DNA from: Pseudoselenomonas ruminantium
GTDB lineage: Bacteria > Bacillota > Negativicutes > Selenomonadales > Selenomonadaceae
Assembly (NCBI GenBank): GCA_002448495.1
Contig: DJYL01000185.1
Location: 1 to 42,160, forward strand
Direction: 5' to 3'
DNA: 42,160 nt
The notes below the pieces were generated by a model. That model had not been told where the DNA came from and made no database searches. It was given only the letters and a program-made list of their open reading frames with translations. The position numbers and the translations under genes were made by a program. This document shows positions 1 through 9,604 of this stretch, piece by piece; within the stretch, counting starts at the first letter, position 1, and each line of letters starts with the position of its first letter.

Positions 1-36
1 GAGCTGCACGCTTTCCGGCGTGCCGAGAGGGAGTGA
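1..36 (+). CDS. Possible 3' end of an upstream gene (partial)
   Basis: Frame 1 is open from the window edge and ends at a TGA at 34-36, five bases before the likely topA start. It would encode eleven residues, mostly charged. In many Firmicutes dprA (DNA processing protein) lies directly before topA, so this could be its tail. The residues alone do not identify it, and frame 3 is also open here. Confidence 0.3.
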   Translation, partial: ELHAFRRAERE

Positions 37-40
37 AAGT

Positions 41-2299
41 TTGGCTGCAGAAAAAGCAAAAGCCAAGGCGAAAACGCGCACCAAAGCGAGCAAGGTAAAA
101 AAGACCTTGGTTATTGTGGAGTCGCCGGCAAAAGCGAAGACCATTGAAAAATACTTGGGAAAAAAATATATGGTGCGGGCCTCGATGGGACATTTGCGTG
201 ACCTGCCCAAGAGCCAGTTCGGCATCGATGTGGAAAATGACTTTGCCCCCAAGTATATCAATATCCGGGGAAAAGGGGATTTAATCAAGGCGCTGAAAAA
301 AGATGCCAAGAATGCGGATAAAGTCTATCTGGCAAGCGACCCTGACCGCGAAGGGGAGGCCATTGCCTGGCATCTGTCCTTTATTCTGGGCTTAAATCCG
401 GAAGAGGACTGCCGCATTGTCTTCAATGAAATCACGAAACCGGCTATTCAGGAGGCGGTAAAGCATCCGCGCAGCATCAATATTGACCAGGTGGATGCGC
501 AGCAGGCCCGCCGTATGCTGGACCGCATTGTGGGCTACAAGCTGTCGCCGCTGCTTTGGCGCAAGGTGCGCAAGGGGCTTTCGGCAGGCCGTGTGCAGTC
601 CGTAACAGTCAAGCTTATCTGCGACAGGGAAAAGGAAATTCAGGCCTTTGAGTCCGTGGAATACTGGACGGTAGGCATGAAGCTGCGCAAGGATAAATCC
701 GCCATGTTCGAGGCAGAGCTTACGCATGTGGACGGGGAAAAACTTGACCTGCACGATGAGAAGGCAACGGAAGCATTGGTAGAGGATTTTCAGCAGCAGA
801 AACTGCTGGTGGACAAGGTGAAAAAGAGCGAGCGCAAGCGCAAGCCCGCCGCTCCCTTTACCACGAGTTCCCTGCAGCAGGATGCAGCCCGCAAACTGGG
901 CTTTACCTCCCGTAAGACCATGATGCTGGCACAGCAGCTCTATGAAGGTATCGAATTGGGCCGTCATGGGGCCACAGGTCTAATCACTTATATGCGAACC
1001 GACTCCACGCGCTTGTCGGATGTGGCCCTTAATGATGCCCGCGCCTTTATCGGCGAGCAGTTTGGTGAGGACTACCTGCCGCCAAAGGCCAATGTCTATG
1101 TGACCGGGAAAAAGGCGCAGGATGCCCATGAAGCCATCCGCCCGACGGATGTGAATCTGACGCCGGAAAGTGTGGAAAAGCATTTAAATAAAGACCAGTT
1201 CAAGCTGTATAATCTCATTTGGCAGCGTTTTACGGCCAGTCAGATGGTGCCGGCTGTTTACGATACATTGAGTATTCAGATTAAGGCAGGAGAACGCTAT
1301 ACGGCTAAGGCGGCGGGTTCCAAACTCAGGTTCCCCGGCTTTACGGCGGTATATGCCGGCGCAGAGAGCAATAAGAAGGAAAAGGATGTGCTCCTGCCGG
1401 ATTTAGCCGAGGGCGATGAACTGAATATCGCTAAGATGCTGCCACAGCAGCACTTCACGGAACCGCCTCCACGCTACAACGATGCTTCGCTCGTTAAGAC
1501 ATTGGAAGAAAAGGAAATTGGCCGTCCGAGTACCTATGCGCCGATTATCGAGACGATTCAGGCCCGCGGCTATGTCCAGCGCATTGACAAGCATTTCCAG
1601 CCCACGGAATTGGGCTTTGTGGTGGTGGATATGCTGGAAGAGTACTTCAAGGACATTGTTGATGTGAAATTTACGGCAGACCTTGAAAATGAACTGGATG
1701 AAATCGCCGAAGGCAAAGTGGAAAAGAATCAGCTGCTCAAAGAATTTTATGACCCCTTTGCCGTGACTTTGGAAAAGGCTGATGAAGCCATTGGGCATGT
1801 GGAACTGCCGGAAGAAGAAACGGATATTCCCTGCGACAAATGTGGCCGCATGATGGTGGTCAAGCAGGGGCGTTTCGGCAAGTTCCTGGCCTGCCCCGGA
1901 TTCCCGGACTGCCGCAATACAATGCCGCTGCTGGTGGATACGGGCGTTGAGTGCCCCAAATGCGGCGGCGCCATTGTCGAGCGCAAATCCCATAGAGGAA
2001 GAAAGTTCTACGGCTGCAAGAATTATCCGGAGTGCGATTATACCACTTGGGACCAGCCGCTGCAGGAAAAATGCCCGAAATGCGGCGCATTTATGCTCAA
2101 ACATCATTATAAGAATGGTCGCGGCCTGACCTATTGCAGCAACGAAGCCTGTGAGACGCGTATTGACCATCCCATCAACAAGGAACTGGAAAAAATGCGT
2201 CAGCGGGCGGAAGCCAAGAAGGCCAAGGAAGCGGAGGCAGCTGCACAGGCTGAGGCGGCAGAACAAGAAAGCAAGACGAAAAAAGGTAAAAAGAAATAA
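41..2299 (+). CDS. topA: DNA topoisomerase I (TopA), type IA
   Basis: It relaxes negatively supercoiled DNA by single-strand passage. The Toprim motif DPDREGEA lies at about residues 100-107. The catalytic tyrosine is in ITYMRTDS, at about residue 317. The C-terminus carries three four-cysteine zinc ribbons (CDKCG..., CPKCG..., CPKCG...) and then a lysine-rich tail. The length, about 752 residues, is normal for Firmicutes. I chose the TTG at 41 because AGAGGGAG lies seven bases upstream. A GTG at 20 in the same frame would add seven residues but has no good ribosome site. The stop overlaps the trmFO start by one base (TAATG), so the two genes are translationally coupled. Confidence 0.95.
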   Translation: MAAEKAKAKAKTRTKASKVKKTLVIVESPAKAKTIEKYLGKKYMVRASMGHLRDLPKSQFGIDVENDFAPKYINIRGKGDLIKALKKDAKNADKVYLASDPDREGEAIAWHLSFILGLNPEEDCRIVFNEITKPAIQEAVKHPRSINIDQVDAQQARRMLDRIVGYKLSPLLWRKVRKGLSAGRVQSVTVKLICDREKEIQAFESVEYWTVGMKLRKDKSAMFEAELTHVDGEKLDLHDEKATEALVEDFQQQKLLVDKVKKSERKRKPAAPFTTSSLQQDAARKLGFTSRKTMMLAQQLYEGIELGRHGATGLITYMRTDSTRLSDVALNDARAFIGEQFGEDYLPPKANVYVTGKKAQDAHEAIRPTDVNLTPESVEKHLNKDQFKLYNLIWQRFTASQMVPAVYDTLSIQIKAGERYTAKAAGSKLRFPGFTAVYAGAESNKKEKDVLLPDLAEGDELNIAKMLPQQHFTEPPPRYNDASLVKTLEEKEIGRPSTYAPIIETIQARGYVQRIDKHFQPTELGFVVVDMLEEYFKDIVDVKFTADLENELDEIAEGKVEKNQLLKEFYDPFAVTLEKADEAIGHVELPEEETDIPCDKCGRMMVVKQGRFGKFLACPGFPDCRNTMPLLVDTGVECPKCGGAIVERKSHRGRKFYGCKNYPECDYTTWDQPLQEKCPKCGAFMLKHHYKNGRGLTYCSNEACETRIDHPINKELEKMRQRAEAKKAKEAEAAAQAEAAEQESKTKKGKKK

Positions 2300-3633
2300 T
2301 GAAAGAAATCATCATCATTGGGGCGGGGCTTTCCGGCGCAGAAGCTGCCTGGCAGGCCGCCAATATGGGCGCAAAGGTTACGCTTTATGAAATGCGTCCG
2401 GTTAAAAATACGCCTGCGCATAAGACGGCGGAATTTGCCGAGCTGGTCTGCAGCAACTCCCTGCGGGGAGCCGGCCTGGAAAATGCCGTGGGGGTGCTCA
2501 AAGAGGAAATGCGCCGCCTCAACTCCATCATTATGGAAGCTGCCGATGCCACCAAGGTTCCGGCAGGCGGGGCACTGGCGGTTGACCGGCATGGATTCAG
2601 CCAGTATATTACCGACAAGGTAAAGAATCACCCCAACATCACGGTTATTCACGAGGAAATCGAAACCATCCCCTTGCGGGACGATGCCATTACCATTGTG
2701 GCCAGCGGCCCGTTGACGGAAGGGAAACTGGCCGAGGAAATCGCCAAACTTACGGGTAATGATTCGCTGTACTTCTATGATGCGGCAGCCCCGATTGTGA
2801 GCCTCGAATCCGTGGATATGACCAAGGCTTACCGCGCTTCCCGTTATGGCAAGGGCGAGGCAGCTTATATCAACTGCCCCATGACTAAGGAAGAATATCA
2901 GGCGTTTTGGACAGAGCTGGTCAATGCCGAAAAAGCACCGACCAAGGACTTTGAAAAGGAAAAATTCTTTGAAGGTTGTATGCCGGTAGAGGTTATGGCA
3001 GCCCGCGGGGAAGATACGCTGCTCTTTGGCCCGCTTAAACCGGTAGGACTGGAACATCCGGAAACCGGTGTGCGCCCCTATGCGGTGGTGCAGCTGCGGC
3101 AGGATAATGCTTCGGCAACGCTTTATAACATTGTCGGATTCCAGACGCATCTCAAATGGCCGGAACAGCGCCGGGTCTTCGGCATGATTCCGGGACTGGA
3201 GAACGCTGAATTCCTGCGTTATGGCGTTATGCACCGCAATACGTTTTTGAATTCGCCAACGCATATGCGTCCGACCTTCCAGTTCAAGGGCATCGACAAC
3301 TTGTTCTTCGCCGGACAGATGACGGGCGTGGAAGGCTATGTGGAGTCGGCAGCTTCGGGGCTGGTGGCCGGTGTTAATGCCGCGCGTATGGCGCTGGGGA
3401 AAGAACCTTTGGTATTCCCGGAGGAAACCTGTCATGGAGCGCTGGCACATTATATCACCACCAGTGAGGCCAAGCATTTCCAGCCCATGAATGTGAACTT
3501 CGGCATTTTGCCCACCATTGTCATGCGCAATGAAAACGGCAAAATCATCAAGGATAAAAAAGCAAAGAAAATGAAACTTGCTGAGCGGGCCTTAAAGGCC
3601 ATTGAGGACTTTAAGCCGGCTATTGGAGGTTGA
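2299..3633 (+). CDS. trmFO: tRNA (uracil-54-C5)-methyltransferase, folate/FAD dependent (TrmFO)
   Basis: It makes 5-methyluridine at position 54 of tRNA, using methylene-tetrahydrofolate and reduced FAD. The N-terminus has the FAD dinucleotide fold [14 protein letters not shown] at about residues 7-20. The LVCSNSLRG segment near residue 50 holds one family cysteine, and [13 protein letters not shown] near residue 225 holds the other. The length, 444 residues, fits the family (also called Gid/GidA-small). The ATG overlaps the topA stop by one base. In Bacillus subtilis the next genes are xerC (codV), hslV, hslU and codY; here hslV follows directly, with no xerC. Confidence 0.95.
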   Translation: MKEIIIIGAGLSGAEAAWQAANMGAKVTLYEMRPVKNTPAHKTAEFAELVCSNSLRGAGLENAVGVLKEEMRRLNSIIMEAADATKVPAGGALAVDRHGFSQYITDKVKNHPNITVIHEEIETIPLRDDAITIVASGPLTEGKLAEEIAKLTGNDSLYFYDAAAPIVSLESVDMTKAYRASRYGKGEAAYINCPMTKEEYQAFWTELVNAEKAPTKDFEKEKFFEGCMPVEVMAARGEDTLLFGPLKPVGLEHPETGVRPYAVVQLRQDNASATLYNIVGFQTHLKWPEQRRVFGMIPGLENAEFLRYGVMHRNTFLNSPTHMRPTFQFKGIDNLFFAGQMTGVEGYVESAASGLVAGVNAARMALGKEPLVFPEETCHGALAHYITTSEAKHFQPMNVNFGILPTIVMRNENGKIIKDKKAKKMKLAERALKAIEDFKPAIGG

Positions 3634-3643
3634 TTAGATTATC

Positions 3644-4186
3644 ATGGAAACACAATTTCATGCCACAACAATCTGCGCTGTGCGCAAAAATGGCAAAACG
3701 GCTATCGCCGGTGACGGTCAGGTTACTTTCGGCGAGCATACCATAATGAAGGCTAACGCCCGCAAGGTGCGCCGTCTGTATCATAATCAGGTGCTCGCAG
3801 GCTTTGCCGGTTCGGTAGCCGATGCGTTTACCCTGTTTGAAAAGTTTGAAGCCAAACTGGAATCCTATAATGGCAATTTACAGCGGGCGGCTGTGGAACT
3901 GGCTAAGGAATGGCGTACGGATAAAATTCTGCGCAAGCTGGAAGCCCTGCTTTTGGTAGCCGATAAGGACACCATGCTGATGCTCTCCGGCAACGGTGAG
4001 GTCATTGAACCGGACGGGGATGTGGCAGCCATTGGTTCCGGCGGTTTTTACGCCTTGTCTGCCGGCCGCGCCATGGCGAAGCATACGGAGATGTCGGCGG
4101 GGGAGATTGCCAAAGAGGCGCTGTCCATTGCTGCCGATATCTGTGTGTTTACCAATCATAATATCAAGGTTGAGGAGTTAGATTAA
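3644..4186 (+). CDS. hslV: ATP-dependent protease peptidase subunit HslV (ClpQ/CodW)
   Basis: This is the proteasome-beta-like peptidase of the HslUV complex, an N-terminal-nucleophile threonine protease. The sequence [20 protein letters not shown] carries the conserved active-site region, followed by the [13 protein letters not shown] helix. The likely nucleophile is Thr8, so a seven-residue leader (METQFHA) must be removed. Bacillus CodW is reported to use a serine right after the initiator Met, but here residue 2 is Glu. The length is 180 residues. GGAGG lies about 13 bases before the ATG, inside the trmFO stop region. The TAA abuts the hslU ATG with no gap, as expected for a 1:1 complex partner. 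Confidence 0.95.
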   Translation: METQFHATTICAVRKNGKTAIAGDGQVTFGEHTIMKANARKVRRLYHNQVLAGFAGSVADAFTLFEKFEAKLESYNGNLQRAAVELAKEWRTDKILRKLEALLLVADKDTMLMLSGNGEVIEPDGDVAAIGSGGFYALSAGRAMAKHTEMSAGEIAKEALSIAADICVFTNHNIKVEELD

Positions 4187-5587
4187 ATGGAAGAACTTTT
4201 TGGAACAAATGAACAGACTCCACGCCAGATTGTGGAGGAACTCAATAAATACATCGTAGGTCAGGATGAAGCGAAGAAGTCCGTGGCCATTGCCCTGCGC
4301 AATCGCTGGCGCAGCCGTAAGCTTTCCAAGGAAATGCAGGAAGATGTGGTGCCCAAGAACATTCTGATGATTGGTTCTACCGGTGTCGGCAAGACCGAAA
4401 TTGCCCGCCGTCTGGCAAAACTGGTAAAAGCCCCCTTCATCAAGGTGGAAGCGACCAAGTTTACCGAAGTGGGGTATGTGGGTCGCGATGTGGAATCCAT
4501 TATCCGTGACCTTGCCGAGACTTCCGTGCGCATGGTGCGCCAGCAGCGCATTGAATCCGTACAGGATAAGGCAAAGGAAATGGCAGAAGAACGCATTTTG
4601 GATGTGTTCGTTCCCGAACCGAAAAAGAATACCAATCCTCTGGGCAGACTCTTTGGCGGCGGTGATGATGACAGCGAAGAAAAAGAACAGCCCGCAGAGC
4701 CTAAGTATCAGGCCGGGCGTGAATGGGTGCGCAAGCGTCTGCAGAAGGGGGAACTGGAGCAGGAAACCATCGAAATTGATGTGGAAGATTCCAGCAAGCC
4801 GATGGTTGGCATGTTCGCCGGTTCCAGTCTGGAGAGCATGGGCGACAACATTCAGGACATGATTGGCAACTTGATGCCCAAACGTCACCGCAAGCGCAAG
4901 GTTACGGTAGAGCAGGCCCGCAAGATTTTCACGCAGGAAGAAGCGGACAAGCTTATTGATATGGAAGCCGTGGCCGATGAAGCCGTGAAGGTAGCCGAAT
5001 ACAGCGGTATCGTGTTCCTCGATGAAATCGATAAGGTGGCGGTCAAGGGCAACAGCTCCGGTGCGGATGTGAGCCGCGAAGGCGTACAGCGCGATATTCT
5101 GCCCATCGTGGAAGGCTCCACCGTTATGACGAAGTACGGCCCCTTAAAGACCGACCATGTGCTCTTTATTGCTGCCGGTGCTTTCCATATGGCAAAGCCT
5201 TCCGATTTGATTCCGGAACTGCAGGGGCGCTTCCCTATCCGCGTGGAACTCAAATCTCTGCGCAAGGAAGATTTCCAGAAAATCCTCACGGAACCGCAGA
5301 ATGCCCTGCTCAAGCAGTATCAGGCTATGCTGGCAACGGAAGATGTTGAACTGGAATTTAAGGACGAGGCCATTGCCCGTCTGGCGCAGCTGGCCTGCGA
5401 TGTAAACGAGCAGGCTGAGGATATCGGCGCCCGCCGACTGCATACGCTTTTGGAGAAGCTGCTGGAGGAAGTAAGCTTTACGGCCCCGGAACTTACCGAG
5501 AAGAAAGTCGTCATAGATGCCGCTTACGTGGATAAGCAGCTGGCTGACATTGTTGTGAACCGTGATTTGTCGCAGTTTATCCTCTAA
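4187..5587 (+). CDS. hslU: ATP-dependent protease ATPase subunit HslU (ClpY/CodX)
   Basis: This AAA+ unfoldase feeds substrates into HslV. The Walker A motif GSTGVGKTE places its lysine at residue 69. Walker B is IVFLDEID, near residue 280. An acidic, variable I-domain ([12 protein letters not shown]) is inserted between them at about residues 150-235. The C-terminal SQFIL resembles the HslU tail that docks into HslV. The length, 466 residues, is typical. It starts on the base after the hslV stop. No GC-rich terminator follows; an AT-only inverted repeat lies at 5593-5600/5617-5624. Confidence 0.96.
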   Translation: MEELFGTNEQTPRQIVEELNKYIVGQDEAKKSVAIALRNRWRSRKLSKEMQEDVVPKNILMIGSTGVGKTEIARRLAKLVKAPFIKVEATKFTEVGYVGRDVESIIRDLAETSVRMVRQQRIESVQDKAKEMAEERILDVFVPEPKKNTNPLGRLFGGGDDDSEEKEQPAEPKYQAGREWVRKRLQKGELEQETIEIDVEDSSKPMVGMFAGSSLESMGDNIQDMIGNLMPKRHRKRKVTVEQARKIFTQEEADKLIDMEAVADEAVKVAEYSGIVFLDEIDKVAVKGNSSGADVSREGVQRDILPIVEGSTVMTKYGPLKTDHVLFIAAGAFHMAKPSDLIPELQGRFPIRVELKSLRKEDFQKILTEPQNALLKQYQAMLATEDVELEFKDEAIARLAQLACDVNEQAEDIGARRLHTLLEKLLEEVSFTAPELTEKKVVIDAAYVDKQLADIVVNRDLSQFIL

Positions 5588-5592
5588 GAAAA

Positions 5593-5607
5593 AATAATAT
5601 GAAAATT
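5593..5607 (+). promoter_or_regulatory. Candidate CodY-binding box upstream of codY
   Basis: The 15 bases match 12 of 15 positions of the CodY consensus AATTTTCWGAAAATT, including the whole right half (GAAAATT). A second, weaker match (11 of 15) lies at 5636-5650 and overlaps the -35 of the candidate promoter. Because the region is AT-rich, chance matches are possible. The setting directly upstream of codY suggests autoregulation. Confidence 0.45.
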
Positions 5608-5641
5608 TAATTAAAAATATTATTCTGCATCTATGATTATT

Positions 5642-5669
5642 TTGAAAAATGTGATAAAATAACTATAGA
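5642..5669 (+). promoter_or_regulatory. Candidate sigma-A promoter for codY
   Basis: TTGAAA (5642-5647) is followed after 16 bases by TATAGA (5664-5669). The predicted start falls near 5676, giving a leader of about 60 bases before the codY ATG. A weak CodY-box match overlaps the -35. Confidence 0.5.
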
Positions 5670-5736
5670 TGTGTGTATGCGGTTCTGTTCATGAGTGAAC
5701 AGGACTGTCAAAATATTTTGTAAAGGAGAAAGCTAC

Positions 5737-6513
5737 ATGGCATCATTATTAGAAAAGACCAGAAAAATCAATCGGCTTCTGCAGCGCTCAGAGAATGTGG
5801 AATACGATGGAATTTCCCGGGTGCTCAGCAATGTCCTTAATGCGAATGTCTATATCACCAACAAGAAGGGCAAGATTTTCGGCTATGCTTTTGTTGACGA
5901 TTTTGAATGCGACCTGATGGTGGATAAGGTAATCAATCAGGGCGAATTCCCCAAGACCTATGTGAACTGGCTTATGCGCATGGATGAGACCAGTGCCAAC
6001 CTGCATTCCAAGACCGGCATGTGCGCCTATGAGGAAAATACGAAATGTCTGTTCAACGGCAAGAATACCACGATTGTTCCCATCTATGGTGTGGGAGAGC
6101 GCATTGGTACTTTGGTCGTAGCTAAATATGATGAAGAATTCAGCGATGAAGATTTACTTCTCTGTGAATATGGTGCCACAGTTGTGGGCATGGAAATGCT
6201 CCGTGACCATGCGGAAAAAATCGAAATTGAAGCCCGCAAGAAAGCTACGGTGCAGATTGCGTTGAATACTCTTTCCTTCTCTGAGAGCCGGGCAGCCAAG
6301 GCTATTTTGGAAGCCCTGCCGGATACGGAAGGCCTGCTGGTCGCATCCAAGATTGCCGACAAGGTAAAAATCACCCGCTCGGTTATTGTCAATGCCCTGC
6401 GTAAGTTTGAATCCGCAGGCGTGATTTCCTCCAAGTCTCTGGGAATGAAGGGGACTTACATCAAGGTTCTCAACGAATACCTGTTGGAAGAAGTACAGAA
6501 ATTGAAAATTTGA
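5737..6513 (+). CDS. codY: GTP- and branched-chain-amino-acid-sensing global repressor CodY
   Basis: CodY represses nutrient-scavenging and, in several Firmicutes, motility genes when isoleucine, leucine, valine and GTP are plentiful. The N-terminal GAF-like sensing domain covers about residues 1-155. The winged helix-turn-helix (IADKVKITRSVIVNALRKFE) is near residues 203-222, followed by the conserved SLGMKGTYIKVLN. From the ATG at 5737 the protein is 258 residues, the family length. AAGGAG seven bases upstream supports this start, whereas a GTG at 5695 in frame would add 14 unrelated residues. A strong terminator follows, so codY appears separate from the flagellar genes although it sits directly before them, as in Bacillus. 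Confidence 0.96.
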   Translation: MASLLEKTRKINRLLQRSENVEYDGISRVLSNVLNANVYITNKKGKIFGYAFVDDFECDLMVDKVINQGEFPKTYVNWLMRMDETSANLHSKTGMCAYEENTKCLFNGKNTTIVPIYGVGERIGTLVVAKYDEEFSDEDLLLCEYGATVVGMEMLRDHAEKIEIEARKKATVQIALNTLSFSESRAAKAILEALPDTEGLLVASKIADKVKITRSVIVNALRKFESAGVISSKSLGMKGTYIKVLNEYLLEEVQKLKI

Positions 6514-6535
6514 TATGGCTCGTACAGCCTTCAGG

Positions 6536-6577
6536 GCGGGATTGCTGCAAAAAGCAGCAATCCTGCATTTTTTTTTT
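6536..6577 (+). terminator. Intrinsic terminator of codY
   Basis: A stem of ten perfect pairs (GGATTGCTGC with GCAGCAATCC, 6539-6548/6554-6563), extendable to about 13 pairs with one G-U, has a five-A loop. A run of T follows from 6568 to 6577. Confidence 0.92.
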
Positions 6578-6590
6578 CTCATTATGCCTA

Positions 6591-6619
6591 TTGTTTAATG
6601 ACGAAAAAAATGATAAAGT
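6591..6619 (+). promoter_or_regulatory. Candidate sigma-A promoter for the flgB operon, in a 149-base gap
   Basis: TTGTTT (6591-6596) precedes TAAAGT (6614-6619) by 17 bases, with a TG extended -10 at 6611-6612. Both hexamers are imperfect. A second -10-like TATAAG lies at 6665-6670 without a convincing -35. The rest of the codY-flgB gap holds a GGAAGGAG at 6621-6628 that serves no evident reading frame. I see no sigma-28 box and no c-di-GMP riboswitch core in it. Confidence 0.35.
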
Positions 6620-6726
6620 GGGAAGGAGTTAGAAGGCTTATGTAGAAAATAAATAAAAGGCAGCTATAAGATACGAAATTGTACATCTGGATTAAAAATG
6701 GCAGGTTGAAGGGATGTGATTAAGGC

Positions 6727-7149
6727 ATGCTGGAACAGATAATGAACTCATCTAATTTCGATTACCTTTCCCGGGGGCTGGAGGCCGCCAATTTGCGTCA
6801 TGAAGTGATCAGCAATAATATTGCCAATGTTAATACGCCTCATTTTAAGCGCAGTTTGGTGAACTTTGAGGATTTACTGGCTAAGGAACTGCACCTTGAT
6901 GATGATGTTAACCGGCTGGACATTGTCCGTACTCATGACCGGCATTTGCCGATTCCCCTTCATGGCAAGGTTCATGCGGTTATTGAAGAGGATGATACTA
7001 CGACCATGCGTGTGGATGACAACAATGTAGATATTGATATTGAGATGGCAGGCCTTGCCAAGAATCAGCTCTATTACAATGCAATGGCTACGGAGCTGGG
7101 CGGTTTTATGACCAAAATGAAGAATGTTATCACCAGTGGACAGAGCTGA
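6727..7149 (+). CDS. flgB: Flagellar basal-body rod protein FlgB
   Basis: It is a subunit of the proximal rod, exported by the flagellar type III system and assembled in the cell envelope. The N-terminus has the rod/hook signature (VISNNIANVNTPHFKR, about residues 28-43). The C-terminus has the amphipathic rod helix (KNQLYYNAMATELGGFMTKM). At 140 residues it is of normal length. It is the first gene of the flagellar cluster; flgC and fliE follow, the standard Firmicute order. The ribosome site (GAAGGGA at about 6708) is rather far from the ATG. Confidence 0.95.
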   Translation: MLEQIMNSSNFDYLSRGLEAANLRHEVISNNIANVNTPHFKRSLVNFEDLLAKELHLDDDVNRLDIVRTHDRHLPIPLHGKVHAVIEEDDTTTMRVDDNNVDIDIEMAGLAKNQLYYNAMATELGGFMTKMKNVITSGQS

Positions 7150-7185
7150 TGCCGGCTGGTGAAAGAAAGCGTAAAGGGAAAAATT

Positions 7186-7632
7186 ATGAGCATGTTTTTA
7201 GGGATAGATGCAGCTGCTTCCGGCCTTACTGCAGAGCGGTTGCGCATGGATGTTATATCCAACAATATTGCCAATGCGAATACTACCCGTACTCCGGAAG
7301 GGGGAGCTTATCATCGCCGTTACGTGGTGTTTGAGCCTCGTGTTAAGAATGATGGCCCCTTTCAGAGTTTTTTGAAAAAAGCAGCAAATAAATTGGAAGC
7401 AGGAGATGGCGTACGGGCTACGCATATTGAAAGTGACAATACGCAGGGGCCGCTGGTTTATGACCCGGGGCATCCGGATGCCAATGCAGATGGTTATGTG
7501 GAACGTCCGAATATCAATGTAGTAGCGGAAATGGTGGACATGATTACGGCCTCTCGTGCCTATGAAGCCAATACCACTACGATTAATGCAGCCAAGGCTA
7601 TGGTAACCAAGGCTTTGGATATGGGCAAGTAA
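7186..7632 (+). CDS. flgC: Flagellar basal-body rod protein FlgC
   Basis: This proximal rod protein is a partner of FlgB. It has the N-terminal signature MDVISNNIANANTTRT and the C-terminal rod helix (MVDMITASRAYEANTTTINA), in the FlgC arrangement. The protein is 148 residues from the ATG at 7186, where AAAGGGA lies seven bases upstream. A GTG at 7159 in frame would add nine basic residues and is less likely. The insert YVERPNINVVAEM is typical of the family. Confidence 0.95.
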   Translation: MSMFLGIDAAASGLTAERLRMDVISNNIANANTTRTPEGGAYHRRYVVFEPRVKNDGPFQSFLKKAANKLEAGDGVRATHIESDNTQGPLVYDPGHPDANADGYVERPNINVVAEMVDMITASRAYEANTTTINAAKAMVTKALDMGK

Positions 7633-7668
7633 GCCAGAAGGCTGTTTGGAATTTGAGAGGATAAAAAT

Positions 7669-7971
7669 ATGGAAATTGCACCACTGGCGATGACCCCTGT
7701 GTCCATGCATGCTGAAAGCCATTTGGGAGAGACACAGGAACCAAAGGAAGTAAAGACTTTTGGGCAGTATCTGACGGATGCCCTAAAGAAGACAAACGCT
7801 TTACAGCTGGAATCGGATAGAGAAAATGCCCTTCTGGCTGCCGGACGCATAGAAGATGTTTCTCAAGTGGTGATTGCCGCTCAAAAAGCGGATATCGCCC
7901 TGCAGCTGACCCTTCAGATGAGAAACCGGGCGCTGTCGGCATATCAGGAAATCATGCGTATGCAGGTATAG
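7669..7971 (+). CDS. fliE: Flagellar hook-basal body complex protein FliE
   Basis: It is a small adaptor joining the MS ring (FliF) to the rod, and an early export substrate. The protein is 100 residues, with the conserved C-terminal half (ENALLAAGRIEDVSQVVIAA, then ADIALQLTLQMRNRALSAYQ). GAGAGGA precedes the ATG. It lies between flgC and fliF as in most Firmicutes. Confidence 0.95.
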   Translation: MEIAPLAMTPVSMHAESHLGETQEPKEVKTFGQYLTDALKKTNALQLESDRENALLAAGRIEDVSQVVIAAQKADIALQLTLQMRNRALSAYQEIMRMQV

Positions 7972-8011
7972 TGACAAATAGAGACTGATTCTACGTGAAG
8001 GGATTGAGATC

Positions 8012-9601
8012 ATGGGAGATTGGAAAGAGCGGTATAAGGAGCTTCTGGAGAGATTCAGTAAGCGCCAGCGGTACATTATGCTGGGCTCCGCTTTGGCTAT
8101 TCTCATTGCCATAATTGGTGTAAGTGCATGGTATGGCAATAAGCCGGATATGGTTCCCTTGTTTACCAATATGGAAACAAAGGATGCCGGCGAAGTAGCT
8201 GCAAAACTGAAAGAAGCGAAAATCGAATACGAGGTGCAGGAAACGCGGCAAGGCACTACCATCATGGTTCCGTCACGGGATGTACACAATGCACGGCTGG
8301 ATTTGTCAACGCAGGGACTTCCCCGGGGGAATAAGGGGTTTGAAATCTTTGATGACAGCAAGCTGGGCGTTACGGAATTCCAGAACAAAGTCAATTATTT
8401 ACAGGCTTTGCAGGGAGAGCTGACTCGTACCATTGAGCAGATTGCTGCCGTAGAAAAGGCGCGGGTGCATATCGTACTGCCTGAGGACAGCTTGTACAAG
8501 AAAAATGAGAAGCCGGCTACGGCTTCCATTATGCTGCGCCTGCGCCCCAATATGGAATTATCCAAGAAGGAAATCAAGGGTATTGTCAATTTGGCGGCCA
8601 ACAGCATTCAGGGGTTGAAGCCGGAGAATATCACCATTGTGGATGATACAGGCAAAATCCTCAATGACCCCGACGAGAATGAGGAACAGACTGTCGGTGC
8701 CAAGACCATGACGCAGCTGGAAATGACCAAGAAGGTTCAGGACAATATTCAGAAGAATATTCAGTCCATGCTGGATGATTCCATGGGAGAGGGCAAGGCA
8801 TTTGCCCGGGTAAGCGTGGAACTGGATTTTGATGACCGGACCACCGACAAACAGACCTTTACTCCGGTGGTGGACGATTCCGGCATTATCCGCAGCCAGC
8901 AGGATTTGAGCGAGACTTACAGCGGTACTTCGACTCAGCCCGGCGGTGCAGCCGGCGTCCAGTCCAATGTGCCGGGGTATGTTGCCCAGAACAACAATGC
9001 CAACGCTGACTATGAGAAAAAGGAATCGACAAAAAATTACGAGATAAATGAAGAGAAATCCAAGACAGTAGCAGCTCCCGGCTCCATTCGCCGGCTGACT
9101 GTAGCGGTTTTGGTAGATGATACCGTAACGCCTCAGCAGCAGGACAGCATTATGCGGACGGTGAGCAGTGCAGCAGGCATCAACACCAACCGGGGAGATA
9201 CGGTTTCCGTTGAACCGCTGCCCTTCAGTACAGAACTCCGCGACCGGCGGGCCGCAGAAGAAAAGGCTGCCAAGGACAGGGAGGACATGATTCTCTATGG
9301 CACAATCGGTGGCATACTGCTGGTACTGGCTGCTATTGGCGGTTATCTCTACTATCGCCGCAAGAAAAAGCTGGAAGCTATTGCAGCCGAACAGGAGAGA
9401 ATCCGTCAGGAGGAGGAAGCAAGGAAGAAGTTGGAAGAAGAAGAACGTGCAGCACTCCTTGCTGCTGGAGCCTTGGATGTTGAAGAACTTTCGGAAGAGG
9501 AACAGCAGCATCTTACCGAAAAGCAGACCTTGCAGCAGCTTATTGATCAGCGGCCTGCAGAAGTGGCTATGCTTGTTAAAACCTGGCTTGCGGAGGAATG
9601 A
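8012..9601 (+). CDS. fliF: Flagellar MS-ring protein FliF
   Basis: It forms the membrane and supramembrane ring that nucleates the basal body and holds the export gate. There are two membrane segments, at about residues 21-41 and 427-449, with a large periplasmic part between them. That part contains ring-building domains (VPLFTNMETKDAGEVAAKL; VHIVLPEDSLY) and a flexible Gly/Asn-rich stretch near residues 310-340. The cytoplasmic tail (TLQQLIDQRPAEVAMLVKTW) is the FliG-binding segment. The length, 529 residues, is typical. The TGA lies three bases before the fliG ATG. Confidence 0.96.
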   Translation: MGDWKERYKELLERFSKRQRYIMLGSALAILIAIIGVSAWYGNKPDMVPLFTNMETKDAGEVAAKLKEAKIEYEVQETRQGTTIMVPSRDVHNARLDLSTQGLPRGNKGFEIFDDSKLGVTEFQNKVNYLQALQGELTRTIEQIAAVEKARVHIVLPEDSLYKKNEKPATASIMLRLRPNMELSKKEIKGIVNLAANSIQGLKPENITIVDDTGKILNDPDENEEQTVGAKTMTQLEMTKKVQDNIQKNIQSMLDDSMGEGKAFARVSVELDFDDRTTDKQTFTPVVDDSGIIRSQQDLSETYSGTSTQPGGAAGVQSNVPGYVAQNNNANADYEKKESTKNYEINEEKSKTVAAPGSIRRLTVAVLVDDTVTPQQQDSIMRTVSSAAGINTNRGDTVSVEPLPFSTELRDRRAAEEKAAKDREDMILYGTIGGILLVLAAIGGYLYYRRKKKLEAIAAEQERIRQEEEARKKLEEEERAALLAAGALDVEELSEEEQQHLTEKQTLQQLIDQRPAEVAMLVKTWLAEE

Positions 9602-9604
9602 TTT

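Noticed and set aside
2200..3477. Long antisense reading frame opposite trmFO
   Set aside because: It lies fully opposite a strongly conserved gene, has no ribosome site or known motif, and follows the codon pattern expected from a shadow. The same holds for the long antisense frames opposite topA, fliF (8558-9769), flhA/flhF (26204-27223) and cheA (31879-32826).
3959..3966. Perfect sigma-28 -10 box GCCGATAA in hslV
   Set aside because: No TAAA-like element 15 bases upstream, inside a coding region with no gene start following.
6637..6651. CodY-box-like sequence before flgB
   Set aside because: Only 9 of 15 positions match, mostly the GAAAAT half; this is expected by chance in AT-rich DNA.
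6578..6726. c-di-GMP riboswitch before flgB, as found in some clostridia
   Set aside because: I looked for the conserved GEMM core and tetraloop elements and did not see them.
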